Below, piece by piece: positions 16,301 to 25,665 of a DNA stretch of 51,210 nt. Position numbers and translations under genes: made by a program. The notes below the pieces were generated by a model that was not told the origin of the DNA, did no database searches, and saw nothing but the letters and a program-made list of their open reading frames with translations. Within the stretch, counting starts at the first letter, position 1; every line of letters begins with the position of its first letter. The stretch spans positions 1 to 51,210 of the forward strand of contig JASGCK010000016.1 in assembly GCA_030054145.1 (NCBI GenBank), read 5' to 3'. Source of the DNA: Cytophagales bacterium. GTDB lineage: Bacteria; Pseudomonadota; Gammaproteobacteria; Burkholderiales; Burkholderiaceae_C.

Positions 16301-17529
16301 ATCACAAGGATTTAGCCATTGCCGTGGTGCCGCGCTTACTACAAGGCTTTCCTGTGCGAGCCAGCAAAGAACAATGCACAAGCTCGCTTGCTGAGTTGCT
16401 TAAAGTTGGCGTACTTCTTCTTCCAGACTCTACTTTAGATATTTGCACAAACAAATTAAAACAACGCAGCTTAGACGAAACGCAAAAAACTTTGTGGCTT
16501 GCGACGGCAAGCTTATTAGATGCAAAAAAATACGAAAAAAAATTATTGACTCATATTGGAACTTCTGAAGTCCGCGCTCAAAACATTTTGACCTTAAACG
16601 GCGATTCACTGCGTGAGCGAGGTCTTAAATTTGCGGCGCTTGATTGGCCGCTTTTGGTGAAACAAAAATTAATTGAACTTTTGACCCCTCACGCTCAATT
16701 TGAGCACCTTAGTGAGGGAGGTGTTTATGTAGTAACGGATGCAATCAGGAATGCAAGATGCGTGCAGGGTTGGATTAATCAAATTGTCAATATTGGCACT
16801 TTGCAAGCCAAAGCCGTATTGGATTATTTGCAAATGCAGCCCCATTTACAAAGCAAACTGCAATATTTGCTGGGGATTGCCCAAGCGGCGTTAGCCGAGC
16901 GATTGCGTGAAGGAGACTTTCGCTTTTTATCCGTACAAGATGCAGCCGCGCTATTGCGTCATCAAGCCCCTGCTCATGTGCAAGATTTACAAGAGTTGGT
17001 GCTGCATTACTTGCAAGATATTCAGAAAGACATTCAAGGTGGTGATGACAATCAGTTTCAGCAATTTTGGAATGAGGAGCAGGGCGCTTGTACCACCCCA
17101 AGGGTGGAAGAGTGGTGCCGCGATGTATTGCTGACCCGATTGAGAGAGAAGTTAGCGAAGCAGCACCATGTCCAAATAAGCCCTGAAGCTCAGCAAACAC
17201 GCAGCAGCAGAGCAGACCTGAAAGTGTCTTATCAAAATAAATGCGTACTACCTATCGAAATAAAACGCGCCCAGCACTCTGACTTATGGTCAGCAGCTGA
17301 AACCCAATTGGCAAAAAAATATGCCATTGACCCATTGGCACAAGGTTATGGCATCTACTTAGTTTTATGGTTTGGCCGAGACACCCAATATCAAAGCAAT
17401 CCCAAAGACGGCGGTAAACGTGCCCTCACATCACAAGAGCTTCAACAGCGACTGACAGCACACTTGAGCGCGTCTTGCAAGCCAAAAATAAAGGTGTTTG
17501 TACTCAATGTCGAGTATCGATTAAGGTAA
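13357..17529 (+). CDS. Large NACHT/STAND-type NTPase with C-terminal PD-(D/E)XK nuclease motif
   Basis: A 1390-residue protein. The NTPase lies at the very N-terminus: Walker A GEPGAGKS (49-56) and Walker B VLFLDGLDE (89-97), the LDGLDE form typical of NACHT domains, then RLACRVADWR as a sensor region. PAHRSVAEYLAARWL (about 325-339) resembles the end of bacterial NACHT modules. About 900 residues of helical, Leu/Trp-rich sequence follow, likely repeats that sense a ligand. The last 107 residues look like a PD-(D/E)XK nuclease: Asp1287, then PIEIK with Glu1301 and Lys1303, then AETQLAKKY as a QxxxY motif. The start at 13357 overlaps the upstream stop; a TTG 15 bases earlier is less likely. 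A role as an NLR-like anti-phage sensor with a nuclease effector is inferred from architecture. Confidence 0.82.
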   Translation: MDIHYFPRRVSQLLAREASEEKSVDNRLGNESQKTLESFRSAPAWVLLGEPGAGKSVALQMEATACQGIFRTVADFIAGEIDETLRGKVLFLDGLDEIRASGLGHTLHEVKHRLRQLQSPQFRLACRVADWRGESDKENLSGVLGSPPIELQLLAFTLEEKQELLSNLGVANPSAFIKRAQEAGITELLDNPQTIELLVTAVRQEGQSWPTSRKGIYELACLQMAEESNKRYRDARRTQKFCNAEETVDAAGYVMAILLLADQVGVALDRERRSSHYFLTEDISVESANANEWGISQPAIQQALGSKFFRPNGDSAERVIPAHRSVAEYLAARWLSKQLAQSRLPLSRLQSALLGRDGAVVSGLRGLYAWLADCSEQARSHLLQADVLAVITYGDISQMPLTDKRSILTLLKQIFSLNPWGYWASLHDNARRFAGLIDQQLIPELISALKTTATESDRTLGIALLYALPYAHPHPMRELRDTLYQLITDKDKFYTNGKGLALNAWLEISTVTKEMKLQLLEDIARGAINDPDDDLLGNLLSKLYPTFVDTAQVLRFLRTPKNGLNYGNYPSFWRYTFLTSVKDNKAHLLMRRLQDLIPQEGFINPNHELELLPRILNDVLPLALQQSGDDLTDAELFDWLHLGFGEWRIWSREKESQETIAAWLSAHPDRYKGLLLEWIGRCQTLNQWNTGYWTLCRVLDGVDAPPDLAVWYLQQTEHLANDPLINACLNRSLQHWWSKNEGGLIWEDYQQWAAHSPARQVMLEALSFCPFDPTDHWRLSQHKHKVEDEAKKAQRKSEQAQRKSEWTRHVMPHLASIQTGTAPVNVMYNVAMVWGGRMWESTGESPRERMSAVFENGDAVYEAAKQGLPLCPERIDLPSVDEVIALAIKSKEHPVRQACLLGMDLRYAKGHAEIDKLQEAAIQKMAAFWLIDGCHPTPQWWHYVVRTRAQEVADVYTAYVLSAFRTKTDHVTALYDLRANADHKDLAIAVVPRLLQGFPVRASKEQCTSSLAELLKVGVLLLPDSTLDICTNKLKQRSLDETQKTLWLATASLLDAKKYEKKLLTHIGTSEVRAQNILTLNGDSLRERGLKFAALDWPLLVKQKLIELLTPHAQFEHLSEGGVYVVTDAIRNARCVQGWINQIVNIGTLQAKAVLDYLQMQPHLQSKLQYLLGIAQAALAERLREGDFRFLSVQDAAALLRHQAPAHVQDLQELVLHYLQDIQKDIQGGDDNQFQQFWNEEQGACTTPRVEEWCRDVLLTRLREKLAKQHHVQISPEAQQTRSSRADLKVSYQNKCVLPIEIKRAQHSDLWSAAETQLAKKYAIDPLAQGYGIYLVLWFGRDTQYQSNPKDGGKRALTSQELQQRLTAHLSASCKPKIKVFVLNVEYRLR

Positions 17530-17601
17530 GCATTTGTGATGCTAGATGGTTGACTGGATGTTGTCTGCGCTATCAGAGGCTGCACTGCGATAATCAAGCG
17601 C

Positions 17602-20600
17602 ATGAGTGATTTAGAACCGTCCGCGCCGCGACTGCGCGAAATTCCCTACAACTACACCAGCTTTTCTGATCGTGAAATCGTCATTCGATTGCTCGGTCGT
17701 CCAGCTTGGGACATCCTGAACGATCTGCGCAGCGAGCGCCGCACGGGTCGCTCGGCGCGGATGCTGTACGAGGTGCTGGGTGATGTGTGGGTCGTGCAGC
17801 GCAATCCGTATTTGCAAGACGATTTACTCGACAACCCCAAGCGGCGGCGACTCTTGGTCGATGCGATCAAGCATCGCTTGAGTGAAATAGAAAAGCGCCG
17901 TACACCGCACGCACTAGACTTGTCAGCGAAACAACGCGATGCCGAAGTCGGCCAATTACTCACCGCTGCCAAACGCCTTGTTGAAGCGTTTGATGAAGCC
18001 TTTGATAACGTTGCCAAACTGCGCAAACAAACCGCCAAGGTGCTTGGCAAACTCACCGCCAAAGACAATCTCAAGTTCGATCCACTCTCGCGCGTGAGCC
18101 ACGTCACGGATGCCACCGATTGGCGCGTCGAATACCCGCTGCTGGTGCTCTGCCCTGACTCTGAGGCGGAGATGGCGGCGCTGGTGAAGGGCTGCATCGA
18201 GCTAGGGCTCACTATCGTGCCGCGCGGCGGCGGAACGGGCTATACGGGCGGCGCGATTCCGCTCACCTGGAAATCGGTCGTGATCAATACCGAAAAATTA
18301 GAAGCCATGAGCGCGGTAGAGATGCGCCGCTTGCCTGGCGTTGATAAAGACGTGGCAACGGTGTGGAGCGAAGCCGGCGTAGTCACGCAGCGCGTGGCCG
18401 ATGCGGCTGAAGCGGCGGGCTATGTGTTTGCGGTCGATCCCACATCGGCCGAAGCCTCTTGCATTGGCGGCAATATCGCCATGAATGCGGGCGGTAAAAA
18501 AGCAGTGCTGTGGGGTACGGCGCTGGACAATTTGGCTAGCTGGCGCATGGTCACGCCCAGCGCAGAGTGGTTAGAGGTCACGCGCCTTCAGCACAACCTT
18601 GGCAAGATTCACGATGCGCCCGTTGCCAGCTTTGAGCTGCAATACTTGAAAGCCGATGGCAAAACACCGCTGCGCACCGAGCGGCTGGATATTCCTGGCT
18701 CCGTCTTTCGCAAAGAAGGTCTTGGCAAAGACGTCACGGATAAGTTTTTAGCAGGCTTGCCTGGCATTCAAAAAGAAGGCTGCGACGGACTCATTACCTC
18801 TGCACGTTGGATTGTTCACAAAATGCCTGCGCACACGCGCACGGTGTGTTTAGAGTTTTTTGGCAATCCCAAAGATGCCGTGCCTAGCATCGTCGATATC
18901 AAAAACTTTATGTTTGAAGAAGCCAAGCGCACGGGCGTGGTGCTCGCGGGCTTGGAGCATTTGGATGATCGCTATTTAAAAGCGGTGGGCTACGCGACCA
19001 AGAGTAAAAAAGGCGCAACCCTCTCTGCCTCGGGCTTGCCCAAGATGGTGCTGTTTGGCGACATTGCGGGCGACGACGCGGATGCTGTGGCACGCGCCAC
19101 ATCCGAAGTGGTACGCATTGCGGGAAGCCGCGCGGGTGAAGGCTTTGTGGCCATTTCTCCCGAGGCACGCAAGAAGTTTTGGCTAGATCGCAAAAAGACC
19201 GCCGCCATTAGCAAGCACACCAACGCCTTCAAAATTAACGAAGACGTGGTGATTCCGCTTGAGCGCATGGGCGAGTACACCGAAGGCATTGAGCGCATCA
19301 ATATCGAACTCTCGTTGGCCAACAAAATCAAACTGTGCGATGAGCTGCTGGGCTATTTGACAAGTGTTGACAGCGATCATGCGGAGCAGGCGATGAGCTT
19401 GATTGCGCAGGTGCGTACCGAGTGGCAAGAGTGGCTTACGCAGATTGATACGCATTTTGTTGACCTGCAAACGCATGTGCTGCGTGCCAGCTGGAAGACG
19501 CAAATCAAAGCGCCGCTGACCGCTATTTTTGCCGGTGCGAGCAATGCTGCCATCTTTGCGGAATGCAACGCGATACATCAGCGCGTGCTCAAAGGCAAAG
19601 TCTGGATTGCGCTGCATATGCACGCAGGGGATGGCAATGTACACACGAACATTCCTGTCAATTCGGATGACTACGCCATGCTGCAAACGGCGCATCATGC
19701 GGTCGCGCGGATTATGGTGCTGGCGCGTAGCTTGAATGGTGTCATCTCGGGCGAACATGGCATTGGCATCACCAAGCTCGCGTTTTTAAGCGATGCGGAA
19801 CTCAAGCCTTTCGCCGATTACAAACAACGCATTGACCCAGAGGGCCGATTCAATAAAGGCAAACTTTTAAGAGCCGCTCGCCCTGAGCTTGCAGGCGGGT
19901 TTGTGAAAAAGGCTTTAACAGGCTCAGCCCGAACGGAGCTGGTTGCCGATCTGACCAACGCCTACACGCCATCGTTTGGCCTGATGGGGCACGAGTCCAT
20001 CATCATGCAACAAAGCGATATTGGGCAAATTGCCGACAGCGTGAAGGATTGCTTGCGCTGTGGCAAATGCAAGCCCGTGTGCGCGACCCATGTGCCGCGT
20101 GCCAATTTGCTGTATAGCCCGCGCAACAAAATTTTGGCAACCTCGCTGTTAGTCGAAGCGTTTTTGTACGAGGAACAAACGCGGCGCGGTGTGTCACTCA
20201 AACACTGGAAAGAGTTTGAGGACGTAGCCGATCACTGCACGGTGTGTCACAAGTGCCTCACGCCATGCCCCGTGGATATTGACTTTGGCGATGTATCGAT
20301 GAATATGCGCAACTTGCTCAGCAAAATGGGGCAGCGTAGCTTCCGCCCAGCGGCGAAGTTTCAATCGTGGTTTATTGGCACGCTCAGTCCCAGAGCGATT
20401 CGCATTGGACACACGCTGGTGCATTGGAGCTTTAAGGCGCAGCGCCTTGGCAACCGCGTTCTCAAGGCATTGGCAAAGCAGCAAACCAAAGCACCACCCG
20501 CTACGCTAGGCACGCCCCCAATCAAAGAACAGGTGATTCATTTCGTCAATAAAAAAATGCCAAAAGGCTTGCCCAAACGTACAGCGCGGGCGCTACTGGA

Positions 20601-21465
20601 TATTGAAAACTCGGACTACGTGCCAATCATTCGCAACGCGCGAACGACAACGACAGAATCGGAAGCGGTGTTCTACTTTCCAGGCTGCGGCTCGGAGCGC
20701 TTGTTTAGCCAAGTCGGACTTGCCACGCAGGCCATGCTGTGGCACGCAGGCGTGCAAACCGTGTTGCCACCAGGTTATCTGTGCTGTGGCTATCCACAAA
20801 AAGGCAGTGGGCAATTCGACAAGGCCAACAAAATCATCACCGACAACCGCGTGCTGTTTCACCGCGTGGCGAACACGCTGAACTATCTGGATATCAAAAC
20901 CGTGGTGGTGAGCTGCGGGACGTGCTACGACCAATTGCAAAGCTACGAATTCGACAAGATTTTTCCAGGCTCGCGCATCATCGATATTCACGAATATTTG
21001 TTAGAAAAAAATATCACGCTGAACGCGAGTCAGCAAGGCGCGTATCTTTTCCACGATCCCTGCCACAGCCCCATGAAACTGCAAGCGCCCATGAAAACGG
21101 TGACAAGCTTAGTGGGCGCAAACGTAGTCGAGAGCGAACGCTGCTGCGGCGAGAGTGGCGGTTTGGCTTCGTCGCGCCCCGATGTATCGACGCAAATACG
21201 TTTTCGCAAAGAACAAGAGATTCGCAAAGGCGAGGCGCAATTGCGCGATTCGGCTGTCGTTCCTGCGCAAGGCAATGTCAAAATTTTGACCTCCTGCCCA
21301 AGCTGCTTGATGGGACTCAATCGCTATCAAGACGACTTAAAAACCGGCCTGCTAGAGGCCGACTACATCGTGGTTGAAATGGCCAATCACATCTTGGGCA
21401 AAGATTGGATGCCTGATTATGTGCAAGCGGCTAATAGCGGCGGGATTGAGCGGGTGCTGGTATGA
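17602..21465 (+). CDS. DUF3683 FAD-linked oxidoreductase with ferredoxin and CCG domains
   Basis: A 1287-residue fusion. Order: DUF3683 (about 1-130, [15 protein letters not shown]), FAD-binding type 4 (about 185-330, [13 protein letters not shown]), FAD-oxidase C-terminal domain with [12 protein letters not shown] and GEHGIG, two ferredoxin-type motifs ([11 protein letters not shown] near 816 and [12 protein letters not shown] near 878) and two cysteine-rich CCG domains (FPGCGSER near 1025, RCCGESGG near 1180). This matches glycolate oxidase / D-lactate dehydrogenase machines with GlcD- and GlcF-like parts in one chain; the donor is probably a 2-hydroxy acid with electrons passed to the respiratory chain. 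Residues about 759-779, between FAD and Fe-S parts, are encoded by a REP-like palindrome. A single gene with 72 bases before it. Confidence 0.9.
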   Translation: MSDLEPSAPRLREIPYNYTSFSDREIVIRLLGRPAWDILNDLRSERRTGRSARMLYEVLGDVWVVQRNPYLQDDLLDNPKRRRLLVDAIKHRLSEIEKRRTPHALDLSAKQRDAEVGQLLTAAKRLVEAFDEAFDNVAKLRKQTAKVLGKLTAKDNLKFDPLSRVSHVTDATDWRVEYPLLVLCPDSEAEMAALVKGCIELGLTIVPRGGGTGYTGGAIPLTWKSVVINTEKLEAMSAVEMRRLPGVDKDVATVWSEAGVVTQRVADAAEAAGYVFAVDPTSAEASCIGGNIAMNAGGKKAVLWGTALDNLASWRMVTPSAEWLEVTRLQHNLGKIHDAPVASFELQYLKADGKTPLRTERLDIPGSVFRKEGLGKDVTDKFLAGLPGIQKEGCDGLITSARWIVHKMPAHTRTVCLEFFGNPKDAVPSIVDIKNFMFEEAKRTGVVLAGLEHLDDRYLKAVGYATKSKKGATLSASGLPKMVLFGDIAGDDADAVARATSEVVRIAGSRAGEGFVAISPEARKKFWLDRKKTAAISKHTNAFKINEDVVIPLERMGEYTEGIERINIELSLANKIKLCDELLGYLTSVDSDHAEQAMSLIAQVRTEWQEWLTQIDTHFVDLQTHVLRASWKTQIKAPLTAIFAGASNAAIFAECNAIHQRVLKGKVWIALHMHAGDGNVHTNIPVNSDDYAMLQTAHHAVARIMVLARSLNGVISGEHGIGITKLAFLSDAELKPFADYKQRIDPEGRFNKGKLLRAARPELAGGFVKKALTGSARTELVADLTNAYTPSFGLMGHESIIMQQSDIGQIADSVKDCLRCGKCKPVCATHVPRANLLYSPRNKILATSLLVEAFLYEEQTRRGVSLKHWKEFEDVADHCTVCHKCLTPCPVDIDFGDVSMNMRNLLSKMGQRSFRPAAKFQSWFIGTLSPRAIRIGHTLVHWSFKAQRLGNRVLKALAKQQTKAPPATLGTPPIKEQVIHFVNKKMPKGLPKRTARALLDIENSDYVPIIRNARTTTTESEAVFYFPGCGSERLFSQVGLATQAMLWHAGVQTVLPPGYLCCGYPQKGSGQFDKANKIITDNRVLFHRVANTLNYLDIKTVVVSCGTCYDQLQSYEFDKIFPGSRIIDIHEYLLEKNITLNASQQGAYLFHDPCHSPMKLQAPMKTVTSLVGANVVESERCCGESGGLASSRPDVSTQIRFRKEQEIRKGEAQLRDSAVVPAQGNVKILTSCPSCLMGLNRYQDDLKTGLLEADYIVVEMANHILGKDWMPDYVQAANSGGIERVLV
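19875..19937. repeat. REP-like palindrome in frame within the FAD oxidoreductase gene
   Basis: CGCTCGCCCTGAGCTTG at the left and ACAGGCTCAGCCCGAACGGA at the right (19918-19937) are the two arms of the same palindrome seen between genes at 33970-34040. The right arm is identical to that copy over 20 bases. It encodes an Ala/Arg/Gly-rich linker between the flavin and iron-sulfur halves, without breaking the frame. Confidence 0.8.
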
Positions 21466-21472
21466 TTTAAGC

Positions 21473-21955
21473 ATGAATGCACAATTCTTCCTCAATCAAT
21501 ACTGGAGTAATGGATCAATTCCCATCGATCCATTCTTGATAGCACGGAGAGCGGGAATTCGGTTGGAGTGTCTTCCTCAAGATGTACCAGACAGCTTCTC
21601 AGGTGACTACACCCCTAGTCATCAAGGCGCGCCAGCATTGATCCGCTACAACAGCACGCACAGTCTCGTCCGCCAACGCTTTACTCTGGCGCACGAGTTA
21701 GGTCATCACGCTTTAGGACATGGGCTGTCGTATAGGGACGATAGCCGTGCTGCATTCTCAACGCAAAACTATGACCCTGCTGAAGTTGGTGCGAATAGAT
21801 TTGCTGCCGAGCTTTTAATGCCACACACAGCAATTGAATATGCCATGACAAAACTTTTGCCACTGACAATTGAAAATTTGGCGCAAACTTTTCAAGTGTC
21901 CGAAGTGGCGATGCGGTTTCGTTTAGAAAAGTTAGGAGTAATCAACCGTGCCTGA
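21473..21955 (+). CDS. ImmA/IrrE-like metallopeptidase
   Basis: A 160-residue protein of the ImmA/IrrE (COG2856) family. The zinc site is FTLAHELGHHALGH (HExxH), with a later Glu in NRFAAELLMPH as third ligand. A winged-helix-like end (ENLAQTFQVSEVAMRFRLEKLG) is normal for the family. Such proteases cleave Xre- or DdrO-type repressors to switch on mobile-element or stress genes. The start at 21473 is 7 bases after the previous stop; longer frames overlap the preceding gene and lack family likeness. No Xre repressor gene is adjacent. The next gene overlaps by 8 bases. Confidence 0.88.
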   Translation: MNAQFFLNQYWSNGSIPIDPFLIARRAGIRLECLPQDVPDSFSGDYTPSHQGAPALIRYNSTHSLVRQRFTLAHELGHHALGHGLSYRDDSRAAFSTQNYDPAEVGANRFAAELLMPHTAIEYAMTKLLPLTIENLAQTFQVSEVAMRFRLEKLGVINRA

Positions 21956-22337
21956 AGTGACAGCGATAACGACTGACTTGCAGGGCGGCGATTTAACAGC
22001 GCCACTGCGTAACGAAATCAACCAAACACTCCCTTGGGGGAGACAACGCTATCAACAAAGACGAATTGCTTTTTATGGCATTTGTTTTTTCGCAGTTGTA
22101 GCTTTCTTAGCTTTTCTTGGTGTCGTTGTTGGATGCATTGGGCATGGCTTGGTTGCACATGAAAAAACAATTGCCATGATTGTTCTCAGTATTATTCCAG
22201 TCTTACTCTCACTGGCATTGTTACGTTATTTATTTACACCTGAAGCTAACGCTGCCAAGGCAAGTGATGACTACAGTCCTTGGCTTGCTTTGGCAAAAGA
22301 GGTGATTCAAATTTTTAAGAGGTCCAGAGGGAATTAA
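21948..22337 (+). CDS. Small protein with two predicted membrane helices
   Basis: A 129-residue protein starting with GTG; the GGAG site at 21934-21937, 10 bases before, decides the start, which overlaps the stop of the protease gene. A basic stretch (GRQRYQQRR) precedes two hydrophobic helices (about 41-66 and 73-93), followed by a cytoplasmic-looking amphipathic tail ending in KRSRGN. I do not recognise a family. Tight coupling with an ImmA-like protease suggests a pair, perhaps a regulated membrane effector, but that is inference. Convergent with hslU, with 15 bases between. Confidence 0.7.
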   Translation: MPEVTAITTDLQGGDLTAPLRNEINQTLPWGRQRYQQRRIAFYGICFFAVVAFLAFLGVVVGCIGHGLVAHEKTIAMIVLSIIPVLLSLALLRYLFTPEANAAKASDDYSPWLALAKEVIQIFKRSRGN

Positions 22338-22352
22338 CATTCGCTCGTTGAT

Positions 22353-23711
22353 CTACAAAATATACCGCGACAAGTCCTCGTTCTTAGACAGCTCTTTGAG
22401 CTTGCCATCCACATACGCCGCATCAATCGTGATGGTTTGACCGCCTAGATTGGCGGCATCAAAGCTGACCTCATCTAGTAGCCGCTCCATTACGGTGGAG
22501 AGTCTTCTTGCGCCAATGTTTTCTGTGCGCTCATTCACCTCAAACGCTGTGTTGGCAAGGCGTGTGATGCCTTCAGGTGTGAACGCTAACGTTACGTTTT
22601 CAGTGCCCAGCAGCGCCTGATATTGCTTGGTCAGCGATGCGTGCGTGCTGGTGAGAATCGCCTCGAAGTCCTTAACCGATAAGGATTGCAACTCAACGCG
22701 AATGGGGAAGCGGCCTTGCAGTTCTGGAATCAAATCGCTGGGCTTGCTATAGTGAAACGCGCCGCTGGCGATAAACAAAATGTGATCGGTTTTGACGATG
22801 CCGTGTTTAGTTGAGACGCTGGTTCCTTCGACCAGCGGCAGCAAGTCGCGCTGCACACCTTGGCGCGATACTTCTGCGCTACCCGACTCGCTACGGCTTG
22901 CAACTTTGTCAATTTCATCAATAAACACAATGCCGTTTTGTTCCGCGTTGGTCAGCGCGGTGGTTTTGATGTCGTCGTCATTTACCAGCTTGCTAGCCTC
23001 TTCATCGGCTAGCACCTTTAACGCATCACCAATTTTCATCTTGCGCGTTTTTTTGCGCCCCTCATTCATTTGAGAGAACATGCCTTTAATTTGATCGGCC
23101 ATGTCCTCCATGCCTGCGGGGCCCATGATCTCGACGAGCTGCGGTTGATGCACATGAACTTCGACTTCAATCTCTTTGTCGTTCATTTCACCTGTGCGCA
23201 GCTTTTTACGGAAATTGGCGCGTGCCGTGTTGTCATCAACTTTGGGCGTAGGTGTGCTCGACCCCAGCCCAAAATCGCCCTTGTGCTCGGTTCGCGCGGG
23301 CGGCACCAAAATGTCCAGCACACGCTCTTCAGCCATCTCCGCCGCGTTTGCTTGCACACGCAGCATGGCAGCTTGGCGCTCTTGCTTCATCGCAATATCT
23401 GCCAAGTCGCGAATGATGCTATCGACATCTTTACCAACATAGCCCACTTCGGTAAATTTGGTGGCTTCCACCTTAATAAATGGCGCATCCGCTAGCTTGG
23501 CAAGGCGACGAGCGATTTCCGTTTTCCCAACGCCTGTGGGGCCAATCATGAGGATATTTTTAGGCGTAATTTCTTGCCGCAGATCGCCCTCGACTTGGCT
23601 TCTGCGCCAGCGATTACGCAGGGCAATGGCGACCGCTCGCTTGGCGGCATTTTGACCAACGATGTTGTGATCTAACTCAGCGACTATTTGTTGTGGGGTG
23701 AGATGGGACAT
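22353..23711 (-). CDS. hslU: ATP-dependent protease ATPase subunit HslU (ClpY)
   Basis: A 452-residue AAA+ unfoldase. [14 protein letters not shown] at 23711 is the family's usual start; the open frame runs further upstream but without likeness. Walker A is GPTGVGKT (57-64), the pore loop GYVG follows, Walker B is VFIDEIDK, and the ending SRYIL is the conserved C-terminal tail that docks into HslV. It unfolds proteins and feeds them to the HslV peptidase in the cytoplasm. Gene order hslV-hslU with 41 bases between is normal and suggests one transcript. Confidence 0.97.
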   Translation of the reverse strand: MSHLTPQQIVAELDHNIVGQNAAKRAVAIALRNRWRRSQVEGDLRQEITPKNILMIGPTGVGKTEIARRLAKLADAPFIKVEATKFTEVGYVGKDVDSIIRDLADIAMKQERQAAMLRVQANAAEMAEERVLDILVPPARTEHKGDFGLGSSTPTPKVDDNTARANFRKKLRTGEMNDKEIEVEVHVHQPQLVEIMGPAGMEDMADQIKGMFSQMNEGRKKTRKMKIGDALKVLADEEASKLVNDDDIKTTALTNAEQNGIVFIDEIDKVASRSESGSAEVSRQGVQRDLLPLVEGTSVSTKHGIVKTDHILFIASGAFHYSKPSDLIPELQGRFPIRVELQSLSVKDFEAILTSTHASLTKQYQALLGTENVTLAFTPEGITRLANTAFEVNERTENIGARRLSTVMERLLDEVSFDAANLGGQTITIDAAYVDGKLKELSKNEDLSRYIL

Positions 23712-23727
23712 GATTGAGCGGAAATAA

Positions 23728-23748
23728 ACTCCCGTCTTCGCGGGGATG
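23728..23748. repeat. Degenerate palindromic repeat between hslV and hslU
   Basis: ACTCCCGTCTTCGCGGGGAT is a weakened copy of the repeat after uup (3894-3913), with a short CCCG/CGGG stem. It lies within the short gap between hslV and hslU and is probably read through. Confidence 0.55.
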
Positions 23749-23752
23749 ATGG

Positions 23753-24340
23753 TTAGAGCGTTTCGATGAGGTGGTTGTGATTGGTATAGATGCACAAATC
23801 CGCCGCAATGGTGAGGGATTTTTTAACGATATCAAATGGCGAGAGCTCGGTGTTATCCAGCAAGCCTTTGGCCGCTGCTTGCGCATAAGCACCGCCCGAG
23901 CCAATCGCCACGATGCCGTGCTCAGGCTCTAGCACATCGCCATTACCTGTGATGACAAGCGATGCCGTGCTATCTGCCACCGCCAGCATGGCCTCTAAGC
24001 GGCGCAGCACACGGTCGGTACGCCAATCTTTGGTTAGCTCAATCGCCGCACGCACCAAGTGACCTTGGTGCTTTTCTAATTTCGCCTCAAAGCGCTCAAA
24101 TAGCGTAAACGCATCGGATGTAGCGCCCGCAAAACCCGCCAGCACTTTGTCGTGATGCAAGCGGCGAATTTTTCGCGCCGTTGATTTAATAACGATGCTG
24201 CCAAGCGTGACTTGTCCATCACCACCTAGCGCCACTTGCCATTGTTTTTCGCCCGCGCTGTTCGTCACCTCACGGCGCACACTCAAAATCGTTGTGCCGT
24301 ACATACTGTCGGCGCGGTGGTGGTTGGGGTCTAGTGACAT
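23753..24340 (-). CDS. hslV: ATP-dependent protease peptidase subunit HslV (ClpQ)
   Basis: A 195-residue proteasome-like subunit. GTTILSVRR carries the Thr that becomes the N-terminal nucleophile after processing; [22 protein letters not shown] and [12 protein letters not shown] are family hallmarks. Two oddities: a longer N-terminal leader than usual (ATG at 24340; ATG at 24304 just before YGTT is an alternative) and an insert of about ten residues ([12 protein letters not shown]) between the first two strands. The alternative start would give a peptide closer to the normal length. Together with HslU it forms the HslUV protease. Confidence 0.95.
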   Translation of the reverse strand: MSLDPNHHRADSMYGTTILSVRREVTNSAGEKQWQVALGGDGQVTLGSIVIKSTARKIRRLHHDKVLAGFAGATSDAFTLFERFEAKLEKHQGHLVRAAIELTKDWRTDRVLRRLEAMLAVADSTASLVITGNGDVLEPEHGIVAIGSGGAYAQAAAKGLLDNTELSPFDIVKKSLTIAADLCIYTNHNHLIETL

Positions 24341-24360
24341 GGTGGGTGCTTACCTTTCAT

Positions 24361-25665
24361 TTAATCTTTGCGAATCGTCACTTTGGCTTGCTGATCCAAA
24401 CCTTGGTCTAAAAAGTAAAGCGCAATCAGACGATGCACATCTTTGAACTCTATTTGAGGCGCTAACGGTTTGCTTGCCTCTACCCATTTAACCAACGCTG
24501 CCGTTGCTTCGGGGTCGCAGCGAAGCAAACGGTCGCAGCGTATGACCAGTCCTTTTGTAAGAACAAATTTGTTTAAGACGCGCTCAATCTGTTCACCTTG
24601 GTGTACCCCAAAAAGCTCAGGCATGGAGGGCGCTTGCTTAGGCGTAGCAGTAGCCGTAGCAGCAGTAGCCGATGGAGGTGCCCCATCTTCCATAGCAAAA
24701 CGGCACAAAGGCGCGGTCCAATCGGGCGGAGAGATTTCATATTGTTCGCAATAAAGAAGCGCCAACTCTTCAAAAGCTTCGGCACGATTTTGACAACGCA
24801 AAAACGCCAAATGCGCCAACATCGCCTCGGCGCTAGTGTCCACCCACATGGACTCTAGCGCTGCAGCGCTGCGGATTGTGCAGTGCAGCGGCAAATGAGC
24901 CAATTGATTCAGCAGCGCGTGCCACTCACGCCACACATTCACATCCATTTTCACCAAATGACTAAAGTCAAGCGTCATGCGGTGCGGGGCTGTAAGGTGG
25001 GCTTGTTGCACCAGCGCACTCAGTGCCAAGATGTCATCACGCGCCAAACATATCGGAGCCGTCCAACTCAACTGATCGCTGTTGGATAGCAGTGCTTGGA
25101 TTAACGCCCGCTCGCGCCCCGCCAGATCGGCCTGATGCACGAATGACAACCAAGGCGGTGCGGAGCGTCCAAAGCGAATCGAAAAATCCAGTGAACACAC
25201 TTCAAAGCAATCAGGTTGATTCGATGCTCGGTACAAATCCAATAAGGTCAGCCATGCAGGAATGTGGTCATGAAAAGCACCTTGTCCGCTCACAGCCTGC
25301 TCTAAACAGACCTGCGCCTGCGTCACTTGGTCATGCGCAAAATAATTAGCCGCCTCAATCAGCGTGGGTGTCGTGGGAAGGTCTATCGATGTTTGCGTGG
25401 GTGCCACTTGCCACGCCATGATGTGTGTATGCGCGAAATCTGTGGCTGCCACCGAAGTAGGGGTACGCAACTGGTGGCTCATTTGTGTTTCTAACGAATG
25501 AATTTGATCGAGCGCCTGTGTGGACTCAAAGCGATTCTCTGTCGCATCCACCTCTTCAGCATGACCATCCCGCTTTTGCGGCTGCCGCCTTTGCATCAAT
25601 TGGCGTAATGCATTGAACTCACGATGCCGTACAAGATCGGCGTGTTGTTTGAGTTCAAGTGACAT
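24361..25665 (-). CDS. STAS-domain-like protein of the dksA-hslV cluster
   Basis: A 434-residue soluble protein with a low-complexity N-terminus, a middle with TPR/FimV-like helical character (LIEAANYFAHDQVTQAQVCLEQAV, a typical tail motif) and likely STAS-type folds (MTLDFSHLVKMDV; LVIRCDRLLRCDPEATAALV). An Ala/Thr repeat tract (SATAATATATP) separates parts. Genes of this type lie between dksA and hslV in Burkholderiales; the molecular role is unknown, with anti-anti-sigma-like or lipid-binding STAS roles as possibilities. Its start overlaps the dksA stop by one base, so it is probably co-transcribed with dksA. Confidence 0.65.
   Translation of the reverse strand: MSLELKQHADLVRHREFNALRQLMQRRQPQKRDGHAEEVDATENRFESTQALDQIHSLETQMSHQLRTPTSVAATDFAHTHIMAWQVAPTQTSIDLPTTPTLIEAANYFAHDQVTQAQVCLEQAVSGQGAFHDHIPAWLTLLDLYRASNQPDCFEVCSLDFSIRFGRSAPPWLSFVHQADLAGRERALIQALLSNSDQLSWTAPICLARDDILALSALVQQAHLTAPHRMTLDFSHLVKMDVNVWREWHALLNQLAHLPLHCTIRSAAALESMWVDTSAEAMLAHLAFLRCQNRAEAFEELALLYCEQYEISPPDWTAPLCRFAMEDGAPPSATAATATATPKQAPSMPELFGVHQGEQIERVLNKFVLTKGLVIRCDRLLRCDPEATAALVKWVEASKPLAPQIEFKDVHRLIALYFLDQGLDQQAKVTIRKD

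Noticed and set aside
19183-19758. 191-residue minus-strand frame opposite the FAD oxidoreductase
   Set aside because: Antisense to conserved flavin-domain coding sequence, with no recognisable domain.
20739-21377. 212-residue plus-strand frame inside the FAD oxidoreductase gene
   Set aside because: Arg/His-rich shadow of the real frame, which carries Fe-S and CCG motifs throughout this stretch.
23712-23795. Longer N-terminus for HslU
   Set aside because: The family begins at MSHLTPQ; the upstream frame overlaps hslV and the repeat.
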